DNA of 13,221 nucleotides from an uncultured Collinsella sp. (GCA_902463875.1 CABQHR010000030.1:1-13221); one strand, 5' to 3'. Shown: positions 5,758-13,068, numbered from the stretch's first letter. Notes: generated by a model from the letters alone, not told the origin. A program made the numbers and translations.

Positions 5758-6678
5758 ATGCAAAAGGGAGATGCCATGGATGCGGCGGAGCGCTCGGAGC
5801 GCATTCCCGATATCGTCATCATCACCGGAATGTCCGGATCGGGCCGAACGCAGGCCATGCATGTGTTCGAGGACATGGGCTACTTTTGCATCGACAACTT
5901 GCCTCCGCGTCTGATCGCCCAGCTTGCCGAACTCGTCGGCATCAATACGGGCGTGGGCAGGCATCTCGCCGTCACCTGCGACCTGCGTAGCCAGGGTCTG
6001 TTCGATGAACTGCTCGATGCCGTCGCCGCGCTCGAGGAGCGCGAGATGAGCTGTGACATCGTGTTTCTCGAGGCCTCTGACGAGGTGCTGATCCGTCGCT
6101 ATAGCGAAAACCGCCGCCGCCATCCCATTGCCAAACCGGGGGAGACCACGGCCGACGCGATTCAGCGTGAGCGCCTGCAGCTGCAGGGCGTGCGTGACCG
6201 AGCCGACATGATCATCGACACGAGCCGCCTGCGCACCTCTGCGCTGCGCAACAAGCTGCGCATGGCTTTTTCCGAGCTTTCCGACCAGCAGCTCATGGAC
6301 GTTCATGTGTTCTCGTTTGGCTTTAAGCACGGTATGCCCGTCGAGGCGGACATTATGATCGACGTTCGCTTCCTGCCCAATCCGTTCTACGATCCCGAGA
6401 TGCGCACCATGACCGGTCTCGATAAGAAGGTCTCCGACTTTGTCCTGGACCACCCCAAGACTCAGGAGTTCTGGAAGGCCTGGACGCAGCTGCTCGATAC
6501 GGTCATGCCCGGCTATATCGCGGAGGGCAAGCCGCAGCTTTCCATCGCCATCGGGTGCACGGGCGGCCAGCACCGCAGCGTTGCTATCGCCGAGGCCACG
6601 GCCCGCTATTTGGAAGGCGCCCAGTATCACGTGAGCATTTCCCATCGCGACCTGTCGCGCGCCAACACGAAAGCATAG
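5758..6678 (+). CDS. rapZ: RapZ/YvcJ-family nucleotide-binding protein (RNase adapter family)
   Basis: RapZ-family protein of 306 residues. Seen: Walker A GMSGSGRT (24-31), followed by VFEDMGYFCIDNLPP (36-50), LEASDEVLIRRYSENRRRHP (104-123), the C-terminal FGFKHGMPVEADIMIDVRFLPNP region (187-209) and GCTGGQHRS (266-274). Arg replaces the Walker Lys, as I recall from actinobacterial homologues. In E. coli RapZ senses glucosamine-6-phosphate and delivers the GlmZ sRNA to RNase E; in Gram-positives the target is not settled. ATG 5758 is chosen because AGGAGG (5746-5751) stands 6 bases upstream; ATG 5776, with GGGAG just before it, would give 300 residues and is also possible. whiA follows 6 bases after the stop, so the two are cotranscribed. 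Confidence 0.93.
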   Translation: MQKGDAMDAAERSERIPDIVIITGMSGSGRTQAMHVFEDMGYFCIDNLPPRLIAQLAELVGINTGVGRHLAVTCDLRSQGLFDELLDAVAALEEREMSCDIVFLEASDEVLIRRYSENRRRHPIAKPGETTADAIQRERLQLQGVRDRADMIIDTSRLRTSALRNKLRMAFSELSDQQLMDVHVFSFGFKHGMPVEADIMIDVRFLPNPFYDPEMRTMTGLDKKVSDFVLDHPKTQEFWKAWTQLLDTVMPGYIAEGKPQLSIAIGCTGGQHRSVAIAEATARYLEGAQYHVSISHRDLSRANTKA

Positions 6679-6684
6679 GCCTGC

Positions 6685-7614
6685 ATGTCGTTTACCGCCG
6701 AGGTGCGCGACGAGCTCGCGCGCTGCGAACCCGAATGTGAATATTGCGATCTGTCGACGCTTGCCGCCCTGACGCGCGTGAGCGGCACACTCTCGCTGGC
6801 CGGCTCCGGGCGGTATCGTTTGACGGTCGCGACCGAGACGGGTGCCGTCGCGCGCACGATGATCACGCTGACGCATCGCATCCTTAAGCTCAAGACGGAG
6901 TTCACCGTCCGTAAATCGGTTTTGCATAAGGTCCGCAACTATCTCATCACCCTGCCCGATCAGCCCGACCTGGACAAGGCTCTGGTGCTGTTGGGCATCC
7001 TCGATCGTAGGGGAGGGCTTGTCGCCGGTGTGCCCCGGCATATCGTCGCCCGTCCCTGCTGCAGGCTTGCCTACATCCGCGGCGCGCTCATTGCCGGGGG
7101 CTTTGTTGCCGATCCTCGTGGCGACTTTCATTTGGAGATTGCGGTCCAGGGTGAGCAGTACGCCAAGGGGCTTTGCGACCTGCTGGAGCAGATTGGTGTC
7201 CATGCGCGCGTTAACGCACGGCGCGGATCCTTTGCTGTCTACATTAAGAGCGCCGAGGAGATTGAGCAGCTCCTGAAGCTGATCGGCGCCAAGCGCAGCG
7301 TTGCCGAGATTGAGGAAGCGCGCGCGGTCAAGCTAGTCAAAAACGACGTGAACCGCCGCGTGAATGCCGAGCTGGCCAATCAGACCAGAAGCGCCGGTGC
7401 CGCCCAGCATCAGCTTGCGTTAATCGATGAGCTCGAGCAGCGGGGCCTACGCGATACGCTTCCGGAGGCCTTGGCGGTCTTTTGCGATCTGCGCGAGCGC
7501 TACCCCGATCTGTCGTTGCGCGATCTGGGGGAGATGGCCGATCCTCCGTTGTCAAAGTCGGCCCTATACCATCGCGTTTTGCGGCTTGAAAAGCTTATTG
7601 AAGCGAACAGGTAG
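6685..7614 (+). CDS. whiA: DNA-binding protein WhiA
   Basis: WhiA of 309 residues, normal length. The fold joins a degenerate LAGLIDADG homing-endonuclease-like domain with a C-terminal helix-turn-helix. Seen: N-terminal SFTAEVRDELAR, the LAGLIDADG-type helix RLAYIRGALIAGGF (127-140) followed by HLEI, the VNRRVNAELAN signature (222-232), and the HTH around LSLRDLGEMADPPLSKSALYHRVLRL (276-301). In Streptomyces WhiA works with WhiB in sporulation; in Bacillus it influences division and chromosome segregation. Here it would be a transcription or division regulator. The start has no strong ribosome site and lies 6 bases after the rapZ stop, consistent with translational coupling. yvcK, which normally lies between rapZ and whiA, is absent. 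Confidence 0.95.
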   Translation: MSFTAEVRDELARCEPECEYCDLSTLAALTRVSGTLSLAGSGRYRLTVATETGAVARTMITLTHRILKLKTEFTVRKSVLHKVRNYLITLPDQPDLDKALVLLGILDRRGGLVAGVPRHIVARPCCRLAYIRGALIAGGFVADPRGDFHLEIAVQGEQYAKGLCDLLEQIGVHARVNARRGSFAVYIKSAEEIEQLLKLIGAKRSVAEIEEARAVKLVKNDVNRRVNAELANQTRSAGAAQHQLALIDELEQRGLRDTLPEALAVFCDLRERYPDLSLRDLGEMADPPLSKSALYHRVLRLEKLIEANR

Positions 7615-7659
7615 TCGAAAGTATCTGCATATATGGGGATTGAACTGCTGTTTTATTCT

Positions 7660-7673
7660 TTAAAACGTTTTAA
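7660..7673. promoter_or_regulatory. Perfect 14-bp palindrome upstream of gap, candidate operator
   Basis: TTAAAACGTTTTAA is self-complementary, with a central CG as in many LacI/CcpA-family operators. It stands in the AT-rich 193-base gap before gap, about 57 bases upstream of the predicted -10. The core AAACGTTT recurs at 12495-12502. The binding protein is unknown. Confidence 0.5.
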
Positions 7674-7705
7674 CATAAATTTGATTTTCAATTTCGAGCA
7701 TTCTC

Positions 7706-7735
7706 GTGAAATTCAAGTCCAAAAAAAGGTATATT
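7706..7735 (+). promoter_or_regulatory. Predicted gap promoter
   Basis: TATATT (7730-7735) is a good -10, with GTGAAA (7706-7711) as a moderate -35 at 18-base spacing and an A-tract just before the -10. The surrounding AT-rich sequence contrasts with the GC-rich genome. An imperfect inverted repeat AATTTC/GAAATT overlaps the -35 area. Initiation would be near 7742, giving a leader of about 66 bases. Confidence 0.55.
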
Positions 7736-7755
7736 AGGCGAGTGGTTAGTTTGTG

Positions 7756-7790
7756 GGCCTCAACGGCAGGCGCTGTAGCTTGCGGGGGCC
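7756..7790 (+). other. Leader hairpin before gap ribosome site
   Basis: GGCCTC (7756-7761) pairs with GGGGCC (7785-7790) and GCAGGC (7766-7771) with GCTTGC (7778-7783), each with one G-U pair. AACG is bulged on the left side, G7784 on the right, and the loop is GCTGTA. The stem ends five bases before the GAAAGGAG ribosome site, so it could stabilise the mRNA or modulate translation. No known riboswitch pattern recognised. Confidence 0.4.
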
Positions 7791-7807
7791 TTACGAAAGG
7801 AGACACA

Positions 7808-8833
7808 ATGGCAGTAAAGGTTGCTATTAACGGCTTCGGTCGCATCGGTCGTCTGGCTTTCCGTCAGATGTTCGGTCATGAGGGCTCCGAGATCGTCGCT
7901 ATCAACGACCTCACCTCTCCCGATATGCTCGCTTACCTGCTGAAGTACGACTCCACGCAGGGCAACTATGCTCGCGATCATGAGGTCGTCGCTGGTGAGG
8001 ATTCCATCACCGTTGACGGCAAGGAGATCAAGATCTACAAGGAGGCCGACGCCAACAACCTGCCTTGGGGCGACCTCGACGTCGACGTCGTGCTCGAGTG
8101 CACCGGCTTCTACACCAGCAAGGCTAAGGCTCAGGCCCACATCAACGCTGGCGCCAAGAAGGTCGTCATCTCCGCTCCTGCCGGCAGCGATCTGCCCACC
8201 ATCGTGTACAACGTCAACCATGAGACGCTGACCGCTGAGGACAACATCATCTCCGCTGCTTCCTGCACCACCAACTGCCTCGCCCCGATGGCCAAGGGTC
8301 TGAACGACTTCGCTCCCATCGTGTCCGGCATCATGACCACCATTCACGCCTGGACCGGCGACCAGATGCCGCTCGACGGCCCGCAGCGCAAGGGCAACAA
8401 GCGTCGTAGCCGCGCCTGCGCCGTCAACATCGTTCCCAACACCACCGGTGCTGCTAAGGCTATCGGCCTGGTTCTCCCCGAGCTCAACGGTAAGCTCATC
8501 GGCGCTGCTCAGCGCGTCCCGACGCCGACCGGCTCCCTCACCAACCTCTACGCTGTCGTTGACAAGAAGGTCACCGTCGACGAGGTCAACGCCGCTATGA
8601 AGGCTTACGCTGCCACCATCTCCGAGACCTTCGCTTACAACGAGGATGACATCGTCTCCACCGACATCATCGGCGAGACCCACGGCTCCATCTTCGACGC
8701 CACTCAGACCATGTGCTCTGACCTCGGCAACGGCCAGACCCTCGTTCAGGTCACCTCTTGGTACGACAACGAGAACTCCTACACCTCTCAGATGGTCCGC
8801 ACCATCAAGTACTTCGAGAAGTTCGTTGCTTAA
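7808..8833 (+). CDS. gap: Type I glyceraldehyde-3-phosphate dehydrogenase
   Basis: Glycolytic enzyme of 341 residues that oxidises glyceraldehyde-3-phosphate to 1,3-bisphosphoglycerate with NAD. Seen: NAD-binding NGFGRIGR (8-15), Asp34 in AINDL, which favours NAD over NADP, active-site SAASCTTN with Cys153, His180 in [10 protein letters not shown], and the C-terminal [16 protein letters not shown] 7808 follows AGGAG (7798-7802) by 5 bases; an upstream in-frame ATG at 7706 would coincide with the predicted promoter and add non-family residues. The gene leads the glycolytic cluster, with its own promoter region and a terminator behind it, as expected for a very highly expressed gene. Alanine codons are often GCT here, unlike the GCC/GCG of rapZ and whiA, consistent with high expression. 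Confidence 0.98.
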   Translation: MAVKVAINGFGRIGRLAFRQMFGHEGSEIVAINDLTSPDMLAYLLKYDSTQGNYARDHEVVAGEDSITVDGKEIKIYKEADANNLPWGDLDVDVVLECTGFYTSKAKAQAHINAGAKKVVISAPAGSDLPTIVYNVNHETLTAEDNIISAASCTTNCLAPMAKGLNDFAPIVSGIMTTIHAWTGDQMPLDGPQRKGNKRRSRACAVNIVPNTTGAAKAIGLVLPELNGKLIGAAQRVPTPTGSLTNLYAVVDKKVTVDEVNAAMKAYAATISETFAYNEDDIVSTDIIGETHGSIFDATQTMCSDLGNGQTLVQVTSWYDNENSYTSQMVRTIKYFEKFVA

Positions 8834-8870
8834 TTTAGCTTTTAGCGAATAGCTCGTTGAGCGTCTAAAG

Positions 8871-8917
8871 AAGGGCGCGGCCTTATAGGGCTTACACCCT
8901 AGGGTCGCGCCCTTTTT
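8871..8917 (+). terminator. Intrinsic terminator between gap and pgk
   Basis: AAGGGCGCGGCC (8871-8882) pairs with 8903-8914 (one G-U), and TAGGG (8886-8890) pairs with CCCTA (8897-8901) inside. TTTTT ends at 8917. Probably lets only part of gap transcription continue into pgk. Confidence 0.85.
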
Positions 8918-8927
8918 ATAAGAAACC

Positions 8928-8950
8928 GTCTGCCGTAATGGGAGGCAGAC
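8928..8950 (+). other. 7-bp hairpin in pgk leader
   Basis: GTCTGCC (8928-8934) pairs perfectly with GGCAGAC (8944-8950) around a 9-base loop. It lies between the gap terminator and the pgk ribosome site. It may be a 5' stabilising stem or processing site; no convincing pgk promoter was found beside it. Confidence 0.35.
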
Positions 8951-8973
8951 ACGTACGAAAGGTAGAAGCAAAC

Positions 8974-10164
8974 ATGGCCTTTACCAAGAAGACCGTCCGC
9001 GACATCGATGTCGACGGCAAGCGCGTTCTCGTCCGCGTTGACTTCAACGTGCCTATCAAAGATGGCGTCGTTGGCGACACCACCCGCATCAAGGCTGCCC
9101 TGCCCACCATCAACTACCTCGTCGAGCACAACGCTCGCGTCATCCTCATGAGCCACCTCGGCCGTCCCGATGGCACCGGCTTCCAGCCCGAGCTCTCCCT
9201 CGAGCCCGTCGCCAAGAAGCTCGCCGAGCTCTCCGGTCTCGACGTTGCCTTTGTCGCCGACACCTACGGCGAGAAGGCTGCCGAGGCTGTCGCCGCCGTC
9301 GAGCCGGGCAAGGTCCTCGTTCTCGAGAACGTCCGCTTCGACAAGCGTGAGAAGAAGAACGATCCCGAGATCGCCAAGACCCTCGCTTCCTACGGCGATG
9401 TCTTCGTTCTCGACGCCTTCGGCACCGCTCACCGCGCCCAGGGTTCCGTCGTGGGCCCCGCCGCTTACCTGCCTGCCGTCGCCGGCTTCCTGCTCGAGAA
9501 GGAGGTCGACACGCTGACCGGCATCTTCGCCGAGCCCGAGCGTCCCTTCGTCGCCATCGTCGGCGGTTCCAAGGTTTCCTCCAAGATCGGCGTTCTCGAT
9601 CACCTCATCGACTCCGCTGACACCCTGATCATCGGTGGCGGCATGGCCTACACCTTCTTCCTGGCCCAGGGCCTGACCGTCGGCCAGTCCCTCAAGGAAG
9701 AGGACTGGGTCGAGCGCGCCGGCGAGATGCTCAAGAAGGCCGAGGAGAAGGGCGTCAAGATCCTGCTCCCCATCGACAACCGCGTTGCCGATCACTTTGG
9801 CGAGGACGCTGTCCCCGAGGTTGTCGCTTCCGACGCTATCCCCGACGATCGTGAGGGCATGGACATCGGCCCCAAGACCGAGGAGCTTTACGCCGAGGCC
9901 GTCAAGGGCGCCAAGACCGTGTTCTGGAATGGTCCCATGGGCGTCTTCGAGTTCGACAACTTCGCTCACGGCACCCAGGCTATCGCCGAGGCTGTCGCCG
10001 AGGCCGACTGCACCTCGATCATCGGCGGTGGCGACTCTGTCGCAGCTGTCAACAAGTTCAACCTGGCCGACAAGATGAGCTGGATCTCCACCGGTGGTGG
10101 CGCTTCCATGGAGCTCGTCGAGGGTAAGGCCCTGCCCGGAGTGGAGGCGCTTCTCGATGCCTAA
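8974..10164 (+). CDS. pgk: Phosphoglycerate kinase
   Basis: Glycolytic kinase of 396 residues (usual ~390-400) that moves the acyl phosphate of 1,3-bisphosphoglycerate to ADP. Seen: RVDFNVP (21-27) and HLGRP (61-65) of the substrate-binding N-domain, VLDAFGTAHRA, the nucleotide-domain sequence GGSKVSSKIGVL, VFWNGPMGVFE, and the C-terminal STGGGASMELVEGK loop. Start ATG 8974 gives the family N-terminus; AAAGG at 8958-8962 is a moderate ribosome site 11 bases away. The end overlaps tpiA by 8 bases, so the two are coupled. A terminator and a small hairpin separate it from gap. Confidence 0.98.
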   Translation: MAFTKKTVRDIDVDGKRVLVRVDFNVPIKDGVVGDTTRIKAALPTINYLVEHNARVILMSHLGRPDGTGFQPELSLEPVAKKLAELSGLDVAFVADTYGEKAAEAVAAVEPGKVLVLENVRFDKREKKNDPEIAKTLASYGDVFVLDAFGTAHRAQGSVVGPAAYLPAVAGFLLEKEVDTLTGIFAEPERPFVAIVGGSKVSSKIGVLDHLIDSADTLIIGGGMAYTFFLAQGLTVGQSLKEEDWVERAGEMLKKAEEKGVKILLPIDNRVADHFGEDAVPEVVASDAIPDDREGMDIGPKTEELYAEAVKGAKTVFWNGPMGVFEFDNFAHGTQAIAEAVAEADCTSIIGGGDSVAAVNKFNLADKMSWISTGGGASMELVEGKALPGVEALLDA

Positions 10165-10924
10165 TCGCACCCTTCTTATCGCTGGTAACTGGAAGATGAA
10201 CAACGACGTCGCCGAGGCTGCCAAGCTCGCTGACGAGCTGGCTCAGGCTCTGCCCGAGGTTCCGGCTGGCGTCGAGGTGCTCGTCTGCCCTCCGACCATC
10301 GACATCACCACGGTTCATGACCGCATTCAGGCTGCCCCCATCGCCCTCGGTGCACAGAACGTGTACTGGGAGGCCAAGGGCGCTTACACCGGTGAGTCCT
10401 CTTGCGACATGCTCAAGTCCGCTGGCTGCACCTACTGCATCATCGGTCACTCCGAGCGTCGTGACTACTTCCACGAGACCGACGAGGATCAGAACAAGAA
10501 GGCCAAGGCTCTCGTTGCCGCCGGTCTCGTTCCCGTTTTCTGCTGCGGCGAGTCCCTTGAGGTCCGCGAGGCCGGCACCTATGTCGAGCACGTCGTGAAC
10601 CAGGTCAAGGCTGGTCTCGAGGGTCTCGAGATCACCTGCCCCAAGCAGGTTGTCGTCGCCTACGAGCCCATCTGGGCCATCGGTACCGGCAAGACCGCTA
10701 CCGCCGAGGACGCTCAGGAGGTCTGCGGCGCTATCCGCGAGACCCTCAAGGAGATGTTCGGCGAGGAGCTCGCCGACGGCATCCGCGTGCTGTATGGCGG
10801 TTCGGCCAAGCCCGGCAACATCGCCGAGCTCGTCGCCAAGCCCGACGTTGACGGCGCCCTCGTGGGCGGCGCTTCGCTCAAGGCTGACGACTTTGCCTCT
10901 ATGGTCGTCAAGGCAGGCGAGTAG
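10157..10924 (+). CDS. tpiA: Triosephosphate isomerase
   Basis: TIM-barrel enzyme of 255 residues interconverting dihydroxyacetone phosphate and glyceraldehyde-3-phosphate. Catalytic residues are all present: Lys13 in AGNWKMN, His98 in IIGHSERR, and Glu170 in AYEPIWAIGTGK, whose IGTGK is the mobile loop 6; YGGSAKPGN (213-221) binds phosphate. ATG 10157 lies within the end of pgk (ATGCCTAA), with GGAGG (10143-10147) nine bases upstream. gpmI begins 5 bases after the stop, so pgk, tpiA and gpmI form one transcription unit. Confidence 0.98.
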   Translation: MPNRTLLIAGNWKMNNDVAEAAKLADELAQALPEVPAGVEVLVCPPTIDITTVHDRIQAAPIALGAQNVYWEAKGAYTGESSCDMLKSAGCTYCIIGHSERRDYFHETDEDQNKKAKALVAAGLVPVFCCGESLEVREAGTYVEHVVNQVKAGLEGLEITCPKQVVVAYEPIWAIGTGKTATAEDAQEVCGAIRETLKEMFGEELADGIRVLYGGSAKPGNIAELVAKPDVDGALVGGASLKADDFASMVVKAGE

Positions 10925-10929
10925 GACAT

Positions 10930-12483
10930 ATGGCACAGCGTCATCTTCCTGCAATCCTGATCATCATGGACGGCTGCGGCCTGGCCCCGGCCGATGGCGA
11001 GAACGCCGTCGCCGCTGCTAAGACGCCCTTCCTTGATAGCCTGTACGAGAAGTACCCCCACACCACGCTCGGCGCTTCGGGCGAGGACGTGGGCCTTCCC
11101 GATGGCCAGATGGGCAACTCCGAGGTGGGCCACCTCAACATCGGTGCCGGCCGCATCGTGTTCCAGGAGCTTTCGCGCATCAACAACGCCATCAAGGACG
11201 GTTCCATCGCCGAGAACGAGGTCTTCGTCAAGGCTATGGACGACGTCAAGGCTGACGGCAAGACCCTCCACCTCATGGGCCTCATGAGCCCTGGCGGCGT
11301 TCATTCTCATATGAACCATGTCGAGGCTCTGGTCAAGATGGCTGCCGAGCGCGGCGTCAAGACCGTTCGCGTCCACGCCTTCATGGATGGCCGCGACGTC
11401 GACCCGCAGTCCGGTGCCGGCTACATGAGCGAGTTCTGTGCCTTCCTGGCCAAGATCTCCGAGGAGACCGGTTGCGACGCCCGCGTCGCCACCGTCTCGG
11501 GCCGCTATTGGGCTATGGACCGCGACAACCGTTGGGAGCGCATCCAGCGCGCCTACGACGTCATGGTCAATGCGTCCGATGCCGATACCGACCCCGTTGC
11601 CGGTATCAAGGCCTACTACGAGAAGGACCCGCGCGGCGACGAGTTCGTCGAGCCCTTCGCTGCCCATAACGAGGGCATCCACGAGGGCGACGCGGCCATC
11701 TTCTTCAACTTCCGTCCCGACCGCGCCCGTCAGATGACCCGCGTGTTCACGGACAAGGAGTTCGACGGCTTTGAGCGCGAGCAGATTAAGCTTTCGCACT
11801 TTGTGACGATGACCGAGTACGATCCGACGTTTGACGTCGAGGTCGCCTTCCCCAAGACGTTCCCCGAGAACGTTCTGGCCGACGTTATCGCCGCCAATGG
11901 CCTGAAGCAGCTGCACACCGCCGAGACCGAGAAGTACGCCCACGTGACGTTCTTCCTCAACGGCGGCATCGAGGAGCCCAAGGAGGGCGAGGAGCGCGTG
12001 CTCGTCGCTTCCCCCAAGGTTGCTACCTACGATCTGCAGCCCGAGATGAGTGCTCCCGAGGTTACCGAGAAGCTCGTCGCCGCTATTAACGAGGATCGCG
12101 CTGATTTCTACATCGTGAACTTCGCAAACTGCGACATGGTTGGTCACACCGGCGTGTTCGACGCCGCCGTTAAGGCCGTCGAGGCTGTTGACGATGCCCT
12201 GTCCAAGGTTGTCCCGGCGATTCTCGCCAAGGGCGGCTTTGCGCTGATTACCGCCGACCACGGCAACGCCGATCACATGTTTGACGTTGCTTCCGACGGT
12301 TCCAAGCATCCGTTTACGGCTCACACCACCAATCGCGTGCCGTTCATCATCGTTGATGAGAAGGCTCAGCTCACCGGTATCGAGGACGGCCGTCTCTCCG
12401 ATATCGCCCCGACCATGCTCACCATGGCTGGTCTGGAGCCTTCCGCCGAGATGACGGGCCGCGTGCTCGCCACCGAGGCATAA
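10930..12483 (+). CDS. gpmI: 2,3-bisphosphoglycerate-independent phosphoglycerate mutase
   Basis: Metal-dependent mutase of 517 residues (usual ~510) converting 3- to 2-phosphoglycerate by way of a phosphoserine. Seen: metal-site MDGCG (13-17), nucleophile Ser64 in GQMGNSEVGHLN, AFMDGRDVDPQSG, SGRYWAMDRDNRW, the metal ligands of FANCDMVGHTG, and TADHGNADHM (441-450). The usual DGWG is DGCG here, a conservative-position variant away from the catalytic Asp. It follows tpiA by 5 bases and ends with tandem stops TAA TAG. Having gpmI in the gap-pgk-tpiA cluster is common in Firmicutes and less usual in classical actinobacteria; eno is not present in this window. Confidence 0.97.
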   Translation: MAQRHLPAILIIMDGCGLAPADGENAVAAAKTPFLDSLYEKYPHTTLGASGEDVGLPDGQMGNSEVGHLNIGAGRIVFQELSRINNAIKDGSIAENEVFVKAMDDVKADGKTLHLMGLMSPGGVHSHMNHVEALVKMAAERGVKTVRVHAFMDGRDVDPQSGAGYMSEFCAFLAKISEETGCDARVATVSGRYWAMDRDNRWERIQRAYDVMVNASDADTDPVAGIKAYYEKDPRGDEFVEPFAAHNEGIHEGDAAIFFNFRPDRARQMTRVFTDKEFDGFEREQIKLSHFVTMTEYDPTFDVEVAFPKTFPENVLADVIAANGLKQLHTAETEKYAHVTFFLNGGIEEPKEGEERVLVASPKVATYDLQPEMSAPEVTEKLVAAINEDRADFYIVNFANCDMVGHTGVFDAAVKAVEAVDDALSKVVPAILAKGGFALITADHGNADHMFDVASDGSKHPFTAHTTNRVPFIIVDEKAQLTGIEDGRLSDIAPTMLTMAGLEPSAEMTGRVLATEA

Positions 12484-12508
12484 TAGGAAACTTCAAACGT
12501 TTTCTTGC

Positions 12509-12545
12509 AAGGGGGTTGTCCACATTCGGGCAACCCCCTTTTTTT
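12509..12545 (+). terminator. Strong intrinsic terminator after gpmI
   Basis: AAGGGGGTTGTCC (12509-12521) pairs with GGGCAACCCCCTT (12528-12540) with one G-U, around a 6-base loop. Seven T residues (12539-12545) follow. It separates the glycolytic operon from secG. Confidence 0.92.
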
Positions 12546-12552
12546 GGTATTT

Positions 12553-12583
12553 CTGCCATTTCTACCCCGTCCCTAAATGGCAG
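12553..12583. promoter_or_regulatory. 9-bp inverted repeat upstream of secG
   Basis: CTGCCATTT (12553-12561) and AAATGGCAG (12575-12583) are perfect reverse complements separated by 13 bases. It lies immediately after the gpmI terminator and about 25 bases before a possible secG -10 (TACAGT, 12608-12613; no good -35). It could be an operator; there is no T-run to suggest a second terminator. Confidence 0.4.
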
Positions 12584-12649
12584 GTGGGGGAGTGCTGGGG
12601 GTTGTGGTACAGTACTGGGGTTTGAATTGTTCTATTAAGGAGCTTATCT

Positions 12650-12904
12650 ATGGGTCCGTTCCAGATTCTTCTGTTTGTCGTTTGGGCTGTCTCTGCCGTG
12701 GCGCTGACGATTCTCGTTCTGATGCATTCCGGTAAGGGCACCGGCGTTTCGGATATGATCGCTAGCTCGCTGTATAACTCCAGCTCTGCCACGGGCGTCA
12801 TGGAGCAGAACCTCGATCGCCTGACGGTAATTATGGCCGTCGTTTTTGCCGTGTGTGTCGTTCTGTGCATGTTCTTCTTCCCGCAGGGCATCGTCGGCTA
12901 CTAA
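12650..12904 (+). CDS. secG: Preprotein translocase subunit SecG
   Basis: Small membrane protein of 84 residues, the non-essential SecG subunit of the SecYEG export channel. It has two hydrophobic segments (about 4-25 and 58-78) joined by a short polar loop containing the family's GKGTGVSDM variant (28-36). AAGGAG (12637-12642) lies 7 bases before the ATG. Its place after tpiA/gpmI matches the conserved gap-pgk-tpi-secG order of actinobacteria. It is flanked by terminators on both sides, so it is probably transcribed alone. Confidence 0.93.
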   Translation: MGPFQILLFVVWAVSAVALTILVLMHSGKGTGVSDMIASSLYNSSSATGVMEQNLDRLTVIMAVVFAVCVVLCMFFFPQGIVGY

Positions 12905-12926
12905 GCATCGGCGTATATACGTTTGT

Positions 12927-12956
12927 AAAGGGTCCCGCATGTGCGGGGCCCTTTTT
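12927..12956 (+). terminator. Intrinsic terminator after secG
   Basis: AAAGGGTCCCGCA (12927-12939) pairs with TGCGGGGCCCTTT (12942-12954), 13 potential pairs with one G-U, followed by TTTTTGTTT. Confidence 0.9.
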
Positions 12957-13068
12957 GTTTACAGACTTGTAACAGAGCCAAAATATCCCCACATACTTCG
13001 CCCAACTAAAGAAATTCTCGACCGTTAACCGGAATCAGCGCCAAATTGTGCATAAAATGCGCTACTGT

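Noticed and set aside
5689..7203. 504-residue open frame on the - strand opposite rapZ/whiA
   Set aside because: Antisense to rapZ and whiA, no motif, no convincing ribosome site considered; attributed to codon bias.
6685..7614. LAGLIDADG homing endonuclease / mobile element
   Set aside because: The LAGLIDADG-like fold is degenerate and coupled to a C-terminal helix-turn-helix and WhiA signatures; position next to rapZ confirms WhiA.
7760..8971. 403-residue open frame on the - strand opposite gap
   Set aside because: Repetitive Val/Gly/Asp-rich antisense translation of a highly biased gene.
8899..10224. 441-residue open frame on the - strand opposite pgk
   Set aside because: Low-complexity Gly/Leu/Asp-rich translation, antisense to an unmistakable pgk; no independent support.
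10714..12324. 536-residue open frame on the - strand opposite tpiA/gpmI
   Set aside because: Antisense to two certain genes and without recognisable domains; attributed to codon bias.
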